Below, piece after piece: positions 25,803 through 34,083 of a stretch of 64,000 nt of DNA. This stretch comes from Pseudonocardia sp. SCN 73-27. GTDB lineage: Bacteria; Actinomycetota; Actinomycetes; Mycobacteriales; Pseudonocardiaceae. The position numbers were made by a program, and so were the translations under genes. Numbering within the stretch: position 1 is the stretch's first letter; each line of letters opens with the position of its first letter. The stretch is from positions 1-64,000 of the forward strand of contig MEGH01000039.1 in assembly GCA_001725415.1 (NCBI GenBank), written 5' to 3'. The notes under the pieces are model-generated. The model had not been told where the DNA came from. It saw nothing but the letters and a program-made list of their open reading frames with translations, and did not search any database.

Positions 25803-25934
25803 GGACATGACCCGACTGTGCGCCGGGTCGGGGACGGGAACATCCGCCATCTCGCTCGACCGGACCCGCTGCCGGAGTCGGGTGAGATGGCGGATGTCTC
25901 TGGCCCGCAGGGACGGCAGGTTCGAGTCATGTCC
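25803..25934. promoter_or_regulatory. Nested 132-bp palindromic regulatory region between divergent genes
   Basis: This lies in the 323-bp gap (25695-26017) between the MFS gene (minus) and the oxygenase gene (plus). ACATCCGCCATCTC (25840-25853) is repeated perfectly inverted at 25884-25897. Around it GGACATGACCCGA (25803-25815) is repeated inverted at 25922-25934 with 12 of 13 matches. Both pairs have exactly the same centre (25868.5), so the region carries two mirror-image copies of one bipartite site. A third partial copy, ACATCCGCCA, lies at 25979-25988. Two divergent promoters under one regulator is the natural reading; no regulator gene is adjacent. Confidence 0.7.
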
Positions 25935-26017
25935 CGCACGACGAGACCGCCGGCGACCGTCGTGTTCGTGATCGGTCACATCCGCCACGCCGGCAGCCGC
26001 ACCCAGGAGGTCGCGTG

Positions 26018-27445
26018 ATGAGCGCCCCCACCATGCCCAGCCGTCCCGGCCCCGTCGGGCCCGACACCTACCTGACCGGCCCGTACACCCCGGTCACCGA
26101 CGAGGTCGACGTCGCCGACCTGCAGGTCGAGGGCGAGCTGCCCGCCGACCTCGACGGCGCCTACCTGCGCAACGGCCCCAACCCACGGTTCTCGCCGATC
26201 GGCAGTTACCTCTTCCCGCTCGACGGCGACGGGATGCTGCACCGCGTCGAGGTGTCCGGTGGCCGCGCCCGCTACAGCAACCGGTTCGTCCGGACCCCGA
26301 TGGTGCGCAAGGAGGAGGAGGTCGGGCACGCGCTGTGGGGTGGGCTGACCACGCCATGGCGGCCGGGTGCCGACGAGGTCGGTGCGGAGCTGGCCGGCAG
26401 CATGCGCGAGCTGCCCGACATCAACGTCGTCCGCCACGGCGGGAGGCTGCTGGCGCTGGCCGAGTGCAAGCAGCCGTACCGGATCGGCCCGCAGCTGGAG
26501 ACGCTGGAGAAGGACTCGTTCGACGGGCAGGTCCCGGCCGGGATCTGCGCCCACCCGAAGATCGATCCGCGCACGGGCGAGATGGTCGCGTTCTGCTACA
26601 ACTTCGCGCCGCCGTTCCTGACCTGGACCGTCGTCCGTCCGGACGGCACCGCCACCCCGCCGCGGCCGGTCGAGGGCGTCGAACGGCCCGCGATGATCCA
26701 CGACATGGCGATCACCGAGCGGTATGTCGTGATCGTGGTGGCGCCGCTGTTCTTCGACATCGCTGCGGCGAGGTCGGGCGGCTCGCTGCTCGACTGGAAC
26801 GAGCGGGCCGGCACCCGGATCGCGCTGATCCCCCGCGGCGGCGGCCCGGTCCGCTGGTGCGAGGACGAGGTGTTCTGGCTGTGGCACACCGCGAACGCCC
26901 ACGACGCCAAGGACCCGGTCGACGGGGCCGACGTCGTCGTCCTGGACTACATCGAGTGGCCGAGGCCGTCACCGATCGCCCCTGGCCCCGCGGTGCAGGG
27001 ACACCTGGCGCGCGCGGTCGTCGACCCTGCGGCGGGCACGGTGCGCCGCACGGTCGTCGACGACGTCGTCGGCGAGTTCCCGCGCATCGACGACCGGCTC
27101 CTCGGCCGAGCCCACCCGGTGTCGGCGTTCGCGACGGGCACCGGCCGCCCGACCCCGCACCCGGACTGCTGGGACGCGCTGGCCTGGCACGACACCGGGT
27201 CCGGCGTCGTGACCCGGTGGGAGGCACCGGAGCTCGCCGTCGGCGAGCCCGTGTTCGCGCCGGACCCGACCTCCGATGCGCCCGACAGCGGCTGGTGGCT
27301 GACGTTCGCGACGTCGTACGCCACCCACGGGTCGAGCCTGCTGGTCATCCCGGCCGCCGACCCCGCCTCCGGACCGGTCGCCCGCGTCCGGATGCCGGTG
27401 CGGGTGCCGCTGGGCCTGCACGGCAACTGGATGCCGACGACCTAG
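26018..27445 (+). CDS. Carotenoid oxygenase family protein (RPE65/lignostilbene dioxygenase-like)
   Basis: A 475-residue seven-bladed beta-propeller dioxygenase. The opening GAYLRNGPNPRFSPIG and LDGDGMLHRV, and the four iron-binding histidines in ICAHPKID, MIHDMAIT, WHTANAHD and the C-terminal LHGNWMP, are all in place. Members cleave a C=C bond of carotenoids, apocarotenoids or stilbenes. Since the neighbourhood is rich in aromatic catabolism and has no carotenoid genes, a stilbene-type substrate is plausible but unproven. An in-frame GTG at 26015 exists; ATG at 26018 is preferred because it is seven bases after AGGAGG. Confidence 0.92.
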   Translation: MSAPTMPSRPGPVGPDTYLTGPYTPVTDEVDVADLQVEGELPADLDGAYLRNGPNPRFSPIGSYLFPLDGDGMLHRVEVSGGRARYSNRFVRTPMVRKEEEVGHALWGGLTTPWRPGADEVGAELAGSMRELPDINVVRHGGRLLALAECKQPYRIGPQLETLEKDSFDGQVPAGICAHPKIDPRTGEMVAFCYNFAPPFLTWTVVRPDGTATPPRPVEGVERPAMIHDMAITERYVVIVVAPLFFDIAAARSGGSLLDWNERAGTRIALIPRGGGPVRWCEDEVFWLWHTANAHDAKDPVDGADVVVLDYIEWPRPSPIAPGPAVQGHLARAVVDPAAGTVRRTVVDDVVGEFPRIDDRLLGRAHPVSAFATGTGRPTPHPDCWDALAWHDTGSGVVTRWEAPELAVGEPVFAPDPTSDAPDSGWWLTFATSYATHGSSLLVIPAADPASGPVARVRMPVRVPLGLHGNWMPTT

Positions 27446-27532
27446 ACACCCCTGGGGGCGGACGCGGAGCGAAACGAATCGGACACCCGCAGCGAGCCAT
27501 CTGACGACGACGCCGGATCTTCGAGGAGAGCA

Positions 27533-28558
27533 ATGGTCACGTTCCGCCGCCGCCCGCTCCCTGTCGTCCTCGTCGCACTGCTCGGTGTGCTCGCCGCGGT
27601 CGTCGCCGCCTGTTCCGGCGGGCCGCAGCAGGCTCCGCTCGACCGCATCACCGTCGTGACGACGTCGCCCGTCGAGTCGATGACCTACGCGCCCGAGATG
27701 GTCGCCGCGGCGCGGGGCGACTTCGCCCGCCACGGCCTCGACGTCGACCTGCAGGCACTGCAGGGTTCACCCGCGGCCCTGCAGGCCGTCGTCGGCGGAT
27801 CGGCGCAGGTCACCCGGCTCGGCGACATCGAGACGATGATCGCCGTCGGGACCCGCGACGCGCCGCTGCGGGTCGTCGGCACGGAGATGGCCGTCGGGAC
27901 GCTGCGAATCATCTCCGGTCCCGCGAAGCCGGTCCGCACTCCGGCCGATTTGGCCGGCAAGACCGTCGGAGTCCCGTCGCTGGGTGGGACGAGCGAGTCG
28001 ACGCTGAACCTCGTCATCGCCCGCGGCGGGGTCGACCCGGCCTCGGTCCGTCGGGAGGTCACCGGACTCGCGCCGGGCGTCTACGACCTCATCGGCGCCG
28101 GCCGCATCGACGCCTACATCGCCCCGATGGACACCGCGGTCGTGCTGCAACGCAGCCACCCGGATGCGGTCGTCCTCGACGCCGGGCAGCAGGTCACGGC
28201 CGGTGCGCAGGTGTATGTGAGCAGCACCGACCAGCTCGCCGACCCGGCCGTGCAGGACCGGATCAAGCGTTTCCTCGCCGCCATCCACGACGCCATGAAC
28301 TTCATCGCCGCCGACGCCGCGAGCGGCTACGCGGAGACGACGAAGCTGATCGCGTCGCGGTGGGACGTGCCGTCGATGTCGGACCCGGCCGTCGCGAAGG
28401 CGGGGATGGACGCCTATGTGACGACGTGGGGATCGCTGCGTGGGACGTTGCCGCCCGACCGCTGGCGCGGCGCCTACGCGGAGATCTCCGGGCTGGGGCT
28501 GGTCCCGGCCGGGCTCGACCCGGGCGGCTGGCTGCAGCAGCTCGGCCCCCAGCGGTGA
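27533..28558 (+). CDS. ABC transporter substrate-binding lipoprotein (NMT1/SsuA/TauA-like)
   Basis: A 341-residue binding protein with an N-terminal signal and lipobox AAVVAACSGG (lipidated Cys27). The mature part has the NrtA/SsuA/TauA pattern: SMTYAPEMVAAARGDFARHGLDVDL, a glycine-rich GGSAQVTRLGDIETM and LAGKTVGVPSLGGTSESTLN. Members bind sulfonates, nitrate, taurine, pyrimidine precursors or aromatic acids. Its stop overlaps the ATPase gene by four bases, forming a three-gene importer operon 87 bases after the oxygenase gene. Confidence 0.9.
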   Translation: MVTFRRRPLPVVLVALLGVLAAVVAACSGGPQQAPLDRITVVTTSPVESMTYAPEMVAAARGDFARHGLDVDLQALQGSPAALQAVVGGSAQVTRLGDIETMIAVGTRDAPLRVVGTEMAVGTLRIISGPAKPVRTPADLAGKTVGVPSLGGTSESTLNLVIARGGVDPASVRREVTGLAPGVYDLIGAGRIDAYIAPMDTAVVLQRSHPDAVVLDAGQQVTAGAQVYVSSTDQLADPAVQDRIKRFLAAIHDAMNFIAADAASGYAETTKLIASRWDVPSMSDPAVAKAGMDAYVTTWGSLRGTLPPDRWRGAYAEISGLGLVPAGLDPGGWLQQLGPQR

Positions 28559-29322
28559 CCGCGGTCCACCACGTCAAGGCCCACGCGGTCCACGTCGCCG
28601 GGGTCGGCCACGACCACCGGCGCCGCCGCGGGCCGGTGACGACCGCGCTGGACGGTGTCGACCTCACGATCGCGGCGGGGGAGTTCGTGGCCGTCGTCGG
28701 CCGGTCGGGGTGCGGGAAGTCGACGTTGCTGAGGATCCTCGCAGGCCTGCTGGAGCCGACACGCGGCACGGTCGAGGTCACCGGCGGAGCCGACCACGTC
28801 GGGATGGTGTTCCAGGAACCGAACCTGTTCCCCTGGTACTCGGTGCGCGACAACGTCGCCCTGCCGTTGCGACTGTCCGGAATGGACACGGCCCGGCGGC
28901 GGGCGCGGGCCGACGCGCTGTGCCGCGACGTCGGACTGGCCGGGTTCGAGGACGCCGCACCGGGCGAGCTGTCCGGTGGGATGCGGCAGCGGGCCGCGCT
29001 GGCCCGGGCGCTGATCCGCGACCCCGCGATCCTGCTGATGGACGAGCCCTTCGGCGCCCTCGACGCCCTGACCCGCGACGAGATGGTCACCGACCTGGCC
29101 GACCTGCACGCGGCGGCGGGCGCGACCGTCGTGTTCGTGACGCACTCGATCCCCGAGGCCGTCCAGCTGGCCGACCGGGTCGTGCTGCTGACCCCACGTC
29201 CCGGGCGGGTGCACGCGGTCGTCGACGTCCCGCTGCCGCGGCCGCGTCGCGACACGACCGAGCCCGCGTTCCAGGACGTCGTCCGGCAGGTGCGCGACGC
29301 GCTGGGGGCGGCGGACTCGTGA
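28555..29322 (+). CDS. ABC transporter ATP-binding protein (SsuB/TauB-like)
   Basis: A 255-residue ATPase with Walker A GRSGCGKST, Q-loop MVFQEPNLFPWYSV, signature LSGGMRQRAALARAL, Walker B ILLMDEPFGALDALTR and the switch His in VTHSIPEAVQLAD. The EPNLFPW variant is usual for the nitrate/taurine/sulfonate subfamily. GTG start in a GTGA overlap with the binding-protein gene; its own stop overlaps the permease gene. It energises the importer formed with the flanking genes. Confidence 0.93.
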   Translation: MTAVHHVKAHAVHVAGVGHDHRRRRGPVTTALDGVDLTIAAGEFVAVVGRSGCGKSTLLRILAGLLEPTRGTVEVTGGADHVGMVFQEPNLFPWYSVRDNVALPLRLSGMDTARRRARADALCRDVGLAGFEDAAPGELSGGMRQRAALARALIRDPAILLMDEPFGALDALTRDEMVTDLADLHAAAGATVVFVTHSIPEAVQLADRVVLLTPRPGRVHAVVDVPLPRPRRDTTEPAFQDVVRQVRDALGAADS

Positions 29323-30074
29323 AGGGCGTATCCGCCCTGGTCGGGGCACTCGTGACGGTCGTGGTCGTCCTCGGCGCCTGGACGGTCGCGACGGCCGCCG
29401 GCGTCTCCGCGCTCGTGCTGCCGCCGCTGGGGTCGGTCGCGGCGGCGTTCGTGACGCTGGTCCGGGCCCCGGTGACGTGGGCCCAGGTCGGGGTGACGGC
29501 GACGGAGATCGTGGGCGGCTTCGGTATCGCGCTCGTCGCCGGGATCGTCGTCGGGGTGGCGCTGGGCCGGCTGCGGTGGCTGGAGCAGGCGGCCCGGCCG
29601 GCGCTGGTGGCGTTCCAGGTGATCCCGAAGGTCGCGCTGGTGCCGATCTTCGTGCTGTGGTTCGGGTTCGGGCCGACGTCGAAGATCGTGCTCGCGGCGC
29701 TGCTGGCGTTCCTGCCGATCACGATGAACGTGCTGCTCGGGGTGCGCTCGGTCGAGCCCGGGCATCGCGACGTGCTGCGTCAGCTGGGGGCGTCGCGCCG
29801 GCAGGTGCTGCGCAGCCTCGACCTGCCGACGGCCGCGCCCGCCGTCCTCACCGGCGCCGAGACGGCCATCGTGTTCGCGGTGATCGGCGCGGTGATCGGG
29901 GAGTTCCTTGGCGGTAGCCAGGGGCTGGGGCACGTCGTGGTCGTCGCGATGAACTCGCTGGACACGCCGCGGATGTTCGCCGCGATCGTGCTGCTGGCGC
30001 TGCTGGGGATCACGTTGCACGGCATGGTCGCGGGCGCGCGTCGGGTGCTCGTCCCGTGGCACACGTCGGCCTGA
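29319..30074 (+). CDS. ABC transporter permease (SsuC/TauC-like)
   Basis: A 251-residue permease with six hydrophobic segments and the EAA loop (VEPGHRDVLRQLGASRRQVLRSLDLP) that docks on the ATPase; the preceding VIPKVALVPIFVLWFGFG is the hallmark of the binding-protein-dependent NtrB/SsuC group. It ends seven bases before the convergent LuxR gene. Together with the two preceding genes it makes a complete importer of a small anion or related molecule. Confidence 0.93.
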   Translation: MKGVSALVGALVTVVVVLGAWTVATAAGVSALVLPPLGSVAAAFVTLVRAPVTWAQVGVTATEIVGGFGIALVAGIVVGVALGRLRWLEQAARPALVAFQVIPKVALVPIFVLWFGFGPTSKIVLAALLAFLPITMNVLLGVRSVEPGHRDVLRQLGASRRQVLRSLDLPTAAPAVLTGAETAIVFAVIGAVIGEFLGGSQGLGHVVVVAMNSLDTPRMFAAIVLLALLGITLHGMVAGARRVLVPWHTSA

Positions 30075-30081
30075 GAGCGGC

Positions 30082-32787
30082 TCAGCGGTGCCGCGACACC
30101 GTCGTCGCCAGCTCGACGCGTGACGACAGGCCGAGCTTGCGCAGGCTGTGCGAGATGTGGGTCTGCACGGTGCGCGGGGAGATGTAGAGCCGCGTCGCGA
30201 TCTGCGGGCTGGTGAGGCCCTGCCCGACCAGCTCTGCGACCTGCAGCTCCGTCGGCGTCAGGCTGTCCCACCCCGACGACGGCCGGCGCCGCCTGCCCGT
30301 GACGCCCAGGCGCACCTCGTGCTCGCGCAGCCGCGCGGTCAGCCGGCGTTCGACGGTCGTCGCCCCCACCAGCCCGGCGACGTTCGTGCAGCGTGCTGCG
30401 CAGCTGCGGGCCCGGTCGGCGTCGCCGCGGGCCGCGGCCGCGACGGCCGCCTCCTCCCACGCGCCGAGCTCCCCGAGGACGTGGCCGCGCCCCGAGAACG
30501 CCGACGCCGCGGCCATCGCCCGGTCGGGGTCGCGTTCGGCGACGGCACGCACGAGGTCGGCCGCGGGGGCGAAGCCGGTGTTCTCGTCGAGGGGGACGGT
30601 CGCGGTGTCGGACGCGATGCGCGCCAGCAGGTCGCCGTCGCCGGCGACGGCCGCGACGCGTGCGGTGTCGGGGCCCGCGTAGAGCGCCCAGAGCAGCCGG
30701 CCGGTGTCGAGGGTGCCGGTCCAGGTGCGACGCGCGAGATCCCCGGCGGCCGCGACGTCGCCCCTCGCCTCGGCCAGGAGCATCTCGGCGAGCCCGACGA
30801 CGGGCAGCCCGTACTGCTCGGGCAGCGCCCGCAACTTCCACCGGTCGAGCCCGGCGGCGACGACGTCGAGCTCGCCGCGCCGGGTCCGGATGGCCAGGCT
30901 CAGCCCGACCGCCCGCGACAGCCACCCGGTCCCGGTGACGACGGTGGCCTCCAGCCCGGAGTCGACCGAGGCGAGCGCGTCGTCCCAGCGACCGGCGACG
31001 TAGTCGATCGTGGCGGCGACGAAAAGGTGGTAGGGCAGCTGCCAGCCGCGACCGTGCTCCTGGGCGCGGCGGCGGGCCTCGACCGACCGCTCCCGGGCCG
31101 CCTCGACACCGTCCGCGTGCAGCGCGCACCACGGCGGCATCACCGGCGACGTCGGGCCGTCGGCCCAGTCGGGCGAGCCGGCGTCGATGCGGGCCTGCAC
31201 CGCCTGCTCGACCATCCGCAGCGCCTGCCGGCTGCGCGCCGCGAGGAACAGGTCCAAAGCGGCCGGGAGCAAGGCCGCACCGGTGCGGCCCGTCGGGACA
31301 CCGTCTCCGACGGGTTCGCGGCCCTCGAGAACGACCGCCCACCGGCGCAGCTGCGTCAGCGCGTCGCGCGCGGCAGGGGTGGGGTCGCCGTCGAGTCGGC
31401 GGTCGATCTCGGCCAGGGCACCGGGGATGTCGGCGGCGCTGACGGTGTGGTGCAGCCGCAGCCGGACCAGCTCCGAGCGGACGGCGGGGTCGTCGGTGCG
31501 GTCGAGGCCCTCGCTCGCGACCTGCAGGGCCTCGGCCATCCGGCCCGCCGCGGCAAGGACGCCGGTGCGGGCGACGGCGATGCGGTCCTCCAGCCGGGTC
31601 CGCTCCGGGCCGGGGGGCAGCGCGGTGGCCTGCCGGGCGGCGGTGGCGAGCACGTCGGCGGCCTGCGCGGGCGCGTGCGCGAGGTCGGTCGCGACGACGG
31701 CGAGGGCGCTCTCGGCCTCGGACGCGTCGTCGGCGGCCGCGGCGGCCCCGGACTGCTGCAGCACCTGCGACGGGGTCCCGCCGACGGCCTGCAGCTCCGC
31801 CGCGCATGCCGAGTGCAGCATCCGGCGCAACGGCGGGTCGAGGTCGGAGTACACGACGTCGCGGTACAGGTCGTGCTGGAAGGCCAGCCGTTCGTCGTCG
31901 GTCCAGCGGGCGACACCCGAGGAGACGGCCGCCTGGATCGCGCCCAGCAGCGCGGCGGGTTTGCTGTCGGTGACGGCGGCGAGCTGCTCGGGGAACGCCG
32001 GGGCACCCCACACGGCCAGGACCTGCAGCAGGTCGCGGGTCGCCGGGTCGAGCAGCGCCAGGTGCGTGCGGGCGCCGGCCTGGACGGACTCGGGCGCGTC
32101 GGTGGCGTCGGCCGTGGTGGTGAGCATCCCGCCCGCGGTGTCGAGCAGGCCGCGTCGCTGCAGGTCGTCGAGCATGACGCGGGTGTGGAACGGGTTGCCG
32201 CCCGTCATCGCGAGCAGGCCCTGCACCGACGGCCCGGGCGCCGCGCCGAACCGGGCGGCGACGAGCGCGTCGAGCTCGTCGGGGGCGAGCCCGGCCAGCT
32301 CGACGACGTGCACGTCCGGGCGTGCGGCGAGCACCGTCAGGCTCTCGCGGGTGGGCAGCGGGCGGCGCGTCAGCAGCAGCGACAACGGCAGGTCGCGGGT
32401 CATGTCGGACAGCCAGCCGAGCAGGTCGAGGGAGTCGGAGTCGGCCTGGTGCAGGTCGTCGGCGCACAGCAGCACCGGCCCTTCGGCGCACAGCTTCTCC
32501 GCGGCCTCGACCATCCGGTCGGCCGTGTCGGGCCGTGGCGGGTACACGGCCTCGATCCCCAGCAGCCCCGAGATCAGGCCGAACGGGCGGCTGCGGCTCA
32601 TCTCGTCGGCCTCGACGCGCTGCACCACCGACCCGGACCGGGCCAGCCGCCCGGCGACCATGCCGACGGTCGTCGACTTCCCGATGCCCGGCAGCCCGCT
32701 GACCAGGACGGTCCGGCTGCCGCCCTGCAGCTCGGCCAGGATCTCCTCGACGGCCGACGCGTGGCGGCCGCCCGGCTCCGAGGTCAC
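30082..32787 (-). CDS. Large ATP-binding LuxR-family transcriptional regulator (LAL type)
   Basis: A 901-residue regulator with an N-terminal ATPase (Walker A SGLPGIGKST near residue 35, Walker B VLLCADDLHQAD), a long TPR-like helical middle and a C-terminal LuxR helix-turn-helix (SLTPTELQVAELVGQGL, SPQIATRLYISPRTVQTHISHSLRKL). It belongs to the same broad class as the 870-residue protein at the left of the window but the ATPase and sensor parts are clearly different. GTG start at 32787 lies ten bases after the stop of the M20-like gene upstream, so it may be read from the aromatic cluster promoter and regulate it or the adjacent importer. Confidence 0.92.
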   Translation of the reverse strand: MTSEPGGRHASAVEEILAELQGGSRTVLVSGLPGIGKSTTVGMVAGRLARSGSVVQRVEADEMSRSRPFGLISGLLGIEAVYPPRPDTADRMVEAAEKLCAEGPVLLCADDLHQADSDSLDLLGWLSDMTRDLPLSLLLTRRPLPTRESLTVLAARPDVHVVELAGLAPDELDALVAARFGAAPGPSVQGLLAMTGGNPFHTRVMLDDLQRRGLLDTAGGMLTTTADATDAPESVQAGARTHLALLDPATRDLLQVLAVWGAPAFPEQLAAVTDSKPAALLGAIQAAVSSGVARWTDDERLAFQHDLYRDVVYSDLDPPLRRMLHSACAAELQAVGGTPSQVLQQSGAAAAADDASEAESALAVVATDLAHAPAQAADVLATAARQATALPPGPERTRLEDRIAVARTGVLAAAGRMAEALQVASEGLDRTDDPAVRSELVRLRLHHTVSAADIPGALAEIDRRLDGDPTPAARDALTQLRRWAVVLEGREPVGDGVPTGRTGAALLPAALDLFLAARSRQALRMVEQAVQARIDAGSPDWADGPTSPVMPPWCALHADGVEAARERSVEARRRAQEHGRGWQLPYHLFVAATIDYVAGRWDDALASVDSGLEATVVTGTGWLSRAVGLSLAIRTRRGELDVVAAGLDRWKLRALPEQYGLPVVGLAEMLLAEARGDVAAAGDLARRTWTGTLDTGRLLWALYAGPDTARVAAVAGDGDLLARIASDTATVPLDENTGFAPAADLVRAVAERDPDRAMAAASAFSGRGHVLGELGAWEEAAVAAAARGDADRARSCAARCTNVAGLVGATTVERRLTARLREHEVRLGVTGRRRRPSSGWDSLTPTELQVAELVGQGLTSPQIATRLYISPRTVQTHISHSLRKLGLSSRVELATTVSRHR

Positions 32788-32796
32788 CTGGCCAGG

Positions 32797-34083
32797 CTAT
32801 TGAGGCCGCCACCCGGTCGCGTGGCCCATGTGGATGACGTCCGGATCTTCTCCCGCGCCGAGTTCGACACGGGGCTGGTCCCGACCCGTGGTCGAACCAG
32901 CCTGAGTGTGCCGCTCACAAGCCCGGAGGGCGATCTCGGCGTAGGCGTCCCGGAAGGCGTCGAGGCGGCGCAGGTCGAGGCGGTCGACGCGGGGGTCGTC
33001 GGGGTCCGGGCTGCTCGTCGGGCCGAGGCGGACGGTGTCGATGCCTGCGCCGCGGAAGACGACGCCGTCGGTGCTGCCCGTCCAGTCCCGGACCTCGGTG
33101 GGCGGTCCGCCGCAGTGCCGGGTCCAGGCGTCGACGGCCGCGACGACGACGGGCCGGTCGGCAGGGGTGACGCCGGCGGCGTGCAGGGTCTCGGCGGTCA
33201 CGTCGACGGCGATCCCGGGCAGCGCGGCCGCCACCTCTTCTTCCAGGGACACCGCGAGCGCGGCAGGGTCGTCGCCGGGGACGGTCACGACGTAGAGCCG
33301 CAGGTCGACGACCGCGGGCAGCAGGTCGGGCTTCTGGCTGCTCCCGGCGTGCAGGGCGCCGATGCCGGCCTCGCCGCCGATGCCGTCGGCACGCCCCCGG
33401 CGGGCGGCGACGTAGGCCTCCCGCCAGCGCGCGACGGCGGCCAGGATCGTGCCCGTCGACGTGAGGATGCCGCCCGCGGGCGTGGCCGACGCAGGAGCGA
33501 GTGCCGCACCCCAGCCGCCCGAGACGCGCAGCCGCAGGTAGCAGGCGCCGGGTTCGGCGCGCAGCACCGCGGGCGGCCCGCACTTGGCGATCACGACGGC
33601 GTCGGGACGCGGCCCGGTGGCGAGGTGGGCGAGAGCTCCCTGGCTCGATGCCGGGCGGACTCCCTGCGCCGCAACGGGTCCCTCCAGGGCGCTGCGGTGG
33701 GTTCCGGCGCTCGCGAGCAGTAACTGGAGTGATCGCTGCGGGCGGCCCGCCGCAGCGAGCAGGAACCCGGCGACCGCCGCCGCGGCCGGCCCCCGCGCGA
33801 CCCCGAGCCCGAACCCGGCGACGGTGGCGCCGTCGACCCGCAGTGCGGGCAGGGGATCGGAACGCCCGGTGATCGCGGCGTCGTCGGCAGGAGACCCGGA
33901 AAGCGACGTGTCGAGGTGCGACGCGAGCAGGAGCGCGACCGGACCGGAGCCGACGGTGCCGACCACGTTCCCGCCCGCCGCACCGACCCGGTCGACCCGC
34001 GCCTCCGCCGCGGCGAGCTCGCCACCGTGCGGCGCGGGCGTCGCCGACAGGACCCTGACGACCTCGAGAGGGGAGAGGCTCAG
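32797..34083 (-). CDS. Degenerate M20-family (ArgE/DapE-like) protein
   Basis: About 428 residues with the overall order of M20 metallopeptidases: VVRVLSATPAPHGGE at the start, LLLASHLDTSLSG matching the first metal His and Asp, and TGSTDGVVFRGAGIDTVRLGP matching the C-terminal block. The segment GFGLGVARGP stands where active enzymes have GRGxxDxKGG, so the bridging Asp is missing, and the usual DEE catalytic Glu is not recognisable. It may therefore be inactive or have a changed function. No ATG or GTG fits the domain start; CTG at 34083, giving a CTGA overlap with the upstream stop, mirrors the ATGA/GTGA overlaps of this genome. The first GTG would cut into the fold. Confidence 0.65.
   Translation of the reverse strand: MSLSPLEVVRVLSATPAPHGGELAAAEARVDRVGAAGGNVVGTVGSGPVALLLASHLDTSLSGSPADDAAITGRSDPLPALRVDGATVAGFGLGVARGPAAAAVAGFLLAAAGRPQRSLQLLLASAGTHRSALEGPVAAQGVRPASSQGALAHLATGPRPDAVVIAKCGPPAVLRAEPGACYLRLRVSGGWGAALAPASATPAGGILTSTGTILAAVARWREAYVAARRGRADGIGGEAGIGALHAGSSQKPDLLPAVVDLRLYVVTVPGDDPAALAVSLEEEVAAALPGIAVDVTAETLHAAGVTPADRPVVVAAVDAWTRHCGGPPTEVRDWTGSTDGVVFRGAGIDTVRLGPTSSPDPDDPRVDRLDLRRLDAFRDAYAEIALRACERHTQAGSTTGRDQPRVELGAGEDPDVIHMGHATGWRPQ

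Noticed and set aside
25695-25988. N-terminal extension of the MFS protein upstream of 25694.
   Set aside because: The extra 98 residues are charged, overlap the palindromic regulatory region, and a good ribosome site precedes ATG 25694.
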